The translations under genes and the position numbers were made by a program. A model generated the notes under the pieces. It did no database searches. It worked only from the letters and a program-made list of their open reading frames with translations, and was not told where the DNA came from. DNA of 64,000 nucleotides from Anaerolineales bacterium UBA6055 (GTDB lineage: Bacteria > Chloroflexota > Anaerolineae > Aggregatilineales > Phototrophicaceae). The number at the start of each line of letters is the position of its first letter. Position 1 is the stretch's first letter. Below are positions 62,476 to 64,000 of the stretch, in pieces. Where the stretch lies: positions 1 through 64,000 of the forward strand of contig DIYL01000002.1 of the NCBI GenBank assembly GCA_002428985.1. Reading direction: 5' to 3'.

Positions 62476-62889
62476 CTACCAGATATAGCACAGAACTTCG
62501 CCACCAACACCGTTACGACGCGCCTGCTGTGCAGTCATTACGCCACTTGGGGTTGTGACAATTGCAATCCCTGTACCGCTTAAAACGATAGGCAATTCGC
62601 TACGTTTGCGATAGACACGACGACCCGGCTTACTAATCCGTTGTAGTTGTGTTATCACCGGGCGACGTTCACGACGTGAGCCAAAATATTTGAGATCGAT
62701 ACTAATCATCGGAATTGGACTTTCATCCCCAACCGAGTAATCTTCAATATATCCTTCTTCTTTAAGGATACGAGCAATCTCAACCTTAAGTTTTGATTTA
62801 GGCACTTGAACTTCGGTTTTACGCGCAGTTAGTGCATTCCGAACGCGGGTCAGCATGTCCGCAATTGGATCATTAGTCACATTGGACAC
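62476..62889 (-). CDS. rpsH: 30S ribosomal protein S8
   Basis: A 137-residue protein with DPIADMLTRVRNALTARKTEV and the C-terminal GIAIVTTPSGVMTAQQARRNGVGGEVLCYIW. Confidence 0.98.
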   Translation of the reverse strand: MSNVTNDPIADMLTRVRNALTARKTEVQVPKSKLKVEIARILKEEGYIEDYSVGDESPIPMISIDLKYFGSRRERRPVITQLQRISKPGRRVYRKRSELPIVLSGTGIAIVTTPSGVMTAQQARRNGVGGEVLCYIW

Positions 62890-62901
62890 CGCAAAAGCCT
62901 C

Positions 62902-63084
62902 CTACCAGCTTGATTTTACAACGCCGGGAATTTCGCCGTTTAATGCCATCTCGCGGAAGCAGATACGGCACAAACCAAAGCGGCGGATATACGCCCGTGG
63001 ACGACCACAAACTTTACAACGATTACGGACACGTACTTTGTACTTACGCCGTTCTTCCCGATATTGCATACATTTCTTAGCCAT
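62902..63084 (-). CDS. rpsN: 30S ribosomal protein S14, type Z
   Basis: The 60-residue short form with a zinc site: CKVCGRPRAYIRRFGLCRICFRE (C-x2-C-x12-C-x2-C). The zinc-free long form is not used here. Confidence 0.98.
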   Translation of the reverse strand: MAKKCMQYREERRKYKVRVRNRCKVCGRPRAYIRRFGLCRICFREMALNGEIPGVVKSSW

Positions 63085-63095
63085 ACAATTTCCTC

Positions 63096-63638
63096 TTAAT
63101 TTTGTTGGAAAGGCATACCGAGCAGTGTTAACAGCCGGCGACCTTCCTCATCTGTCTCAGCAGATGTTACGATCGTAATTTCCATCCCGCGGACTTTGTC
63201 AATTTTGTCAAAGTCAATTTCTGGGAAGACGAGCTGTTCACGCAGACCAATCGTATAATTTCCGCGACCATCTAATTTTGATGGTAGACCACGGAAGTCA
63301 CGAATACGTGGTAGCGCAATGTTAACCAGACGATCATATAGTGCCCACATTTTTTCTTTACGTAGGGTCACTTTTACACCGATTGCACGACCTTCACGCA
63401 ACTTATATGTCGCGATGCTTTTGCGTGCCAGTGTTAATACAGGCTGTTGTCCGGTGATAATCCGTAGATCTTCAACCGCACCATCCAATGATTTAGGCTC
63501 ATCGATTGCTTCACCAACACCAATGTTGAGTGAAATCTTCTTAAGCACTGGAACTTGCATCGGATTGGTATACCCGAATTCTTCCCTCATTGCTGGAACA
63601 ACTTCTTCCATATAGCGGGTGTACATGCGATTTTCCAT
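63096..63638 (-). CDS. rplE: 50S ribosomal protein L5
   Basis: A 180-residue 5S rRNA-binding protein with GYTNPMQVPVLKKISLNIGVGEA, RDFRGLPSKLDGRGNYTIG and the end ...RLLTLLGMPFQQN. Confidence 0.98.
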   Translation of the reverse strand: MENRMYTRYMEEVVPAMREEFGYTNPMQVPVLKKISLNIGVGEAIDEPKSLDGAVEDLRIITGQQPVLTLARKSIATYKLREGRAIGVKVTLRKEKMWALYDRLVNIALPRIRDFRGLPSKLDGRGNYTIGLREQLVFPEIDFDKIDKVRGMEITIVTSAETDEEGRRLLTLLGMPFQQN

Positions 63639-63657
63639 ACTTCACCTCGCTCCGTTT

Positions 63658-63984
63658 CTACTCAATATCGCTATCGCACTTTTTGCAATAGCGCGTCTTG
63701 ATTCCATCATCACTCGTACGATACCCAACACGGGACATTTCATCGCAACTTTCGCAAACCACCATCACATTAGACAAGTGAAGTGGTGCTTCGAATTCGA
63801 CAATCTGCGCTGGAACCTGGGATCCCCCCGGTGCTGGACGAGCTTTTTGGTGACGTTTCATAATATTGACACCATTGATAATTACGCGGTTTTCTTTTGT
63901 CAAAACACGGATGACTTCCCCGCGTAAGCCTTTATCTTTACCCGCGATTACTTCAACAGTATCGCCTTGTTTTACACGTTGCAT
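63658..63984 (-). CDS. rplX: 50S ribosomal protein L24
   Basis: A 108-residue protein with a KOW motif (VKQGDTVEVIAGKDKGLRGEV) and INGVNIMKRHQKARP. The C-terminal part has two Cys pairs (CESC...CKKC), a zinc-binding form. The operon continues upstream beyond the window (rplN expected). Confidence 0.97.
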   Translation of the reverse strand: MQRVKQGDTVEVIAGKDKGLRGEVIRVLTKENRVIINGVNIMKRHQKARPAPGGSQVPAQIVEFEAPLHLSNVMVVCESCDEMSRVGYRTSDDGIKTRYCKKCDSDIE

Positions 63985-64000
63985 TCTAGCTTACCTCGCT

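Noticed and set aside
1..64000. CRISPR arrays, prophage, rRNA genes, toxin-antitoxin pairs
   Set aside because: No regularly spaced direct repeats, phage structural genes, rRNA sequence or convincing toxin-antitoxin pair was recognised on either strand.

Overview
This window looks like a chromosomal segment of a bacterium of moderate-to-low GC, most plausibly a Chloroflexota (Anaerolineae-like) lineage. That placement is an inference from gene style: zinc-binding S14 and L24 ribosomal proteins, sugar ABC importers without a local ATPase, soluble-type solute-binding proteins with A-Q signal cleavage sites, GAF-type histidine kinases, a YabN-MazG fusion and RNase Y. No 16S rRNA or other decisive marker is present. 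The left edge cuts an IS4-like transposase gene; the right edge cuts a large ribosomal protein operon.

Layout. 1-3250: transposase 3' end and a duplicated solute-binding protein. 3264-5555: rny and recX on the minus strand, then an AT-rich 582-nt gap with DnaA-box-like nonamers. 6138-12464: an atypical SDR, tRNA-Cys, small Cys-rich proteins, a DUF5996-like protein, a pair of histidine kinases and nth. 12563-15293: two paralogous MFS exporters. 15525-22767: lysS, a TPR protein, a DASS-type transporter, a PAS kinase with a degenerate phosphoacceptor region, and serS; both synthetases carry extra segments. 23672-27018: TetR regulator plus ABC-2 exporter with a clear promoter. 27104-30445: divergent katG and oxyR with two exact ATAG-N7-CTAT OxyR-type sites between them.

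30556-33803 is a sugar ABC importer (binding protein and two permeases). 33870-50453 mixes surface-glycan genes with housekeeping genes. The glycan genes are a nucleotide-sugar dehydrogenase, a GT4 transferase, an RmlA-long nucleotidyltransferase, a heptose-kinase-like PfkB protein, a GT9-WecG fusion and a GT-C membrane transferase. The housekeeping and accessory genes are yabN-mazG, a SpoU methyltransferase, greA, an alkyltransferase-like protein, a NADAR protein and a kinase-like phosphotransferase. A frameshifted DinB remnant lies at 47830-47950.

50595-63984 is the spc/alpha ribosomal cluster on the minus strand, transcribed rplX-rplE-rpsN-rpsH-rplF-rplR-rpsE-rpmD-rplO-secY, adk, map, [secreted alpha/beta hydrolase], rpmJ-rpsM-rpsK-rpoA-rplQ-truA-rplM-rpsI. 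Two usual members are missing at their customary places: infA (before rpmJ) and rpsD (between rpsK and rpoA). A secreted peptidase-like gene sits where infA would be expected.

No clearly new defence or mobile system was seen. The most worthwhile leads are the rearranged ribosomal operon, the LysRS C-terminal and SerRS arm additions, the GT9-WecG fusion, the GTAG-footed REP-like palindromes, the DnaA-box-like cluster and the OxyR-site architecture.
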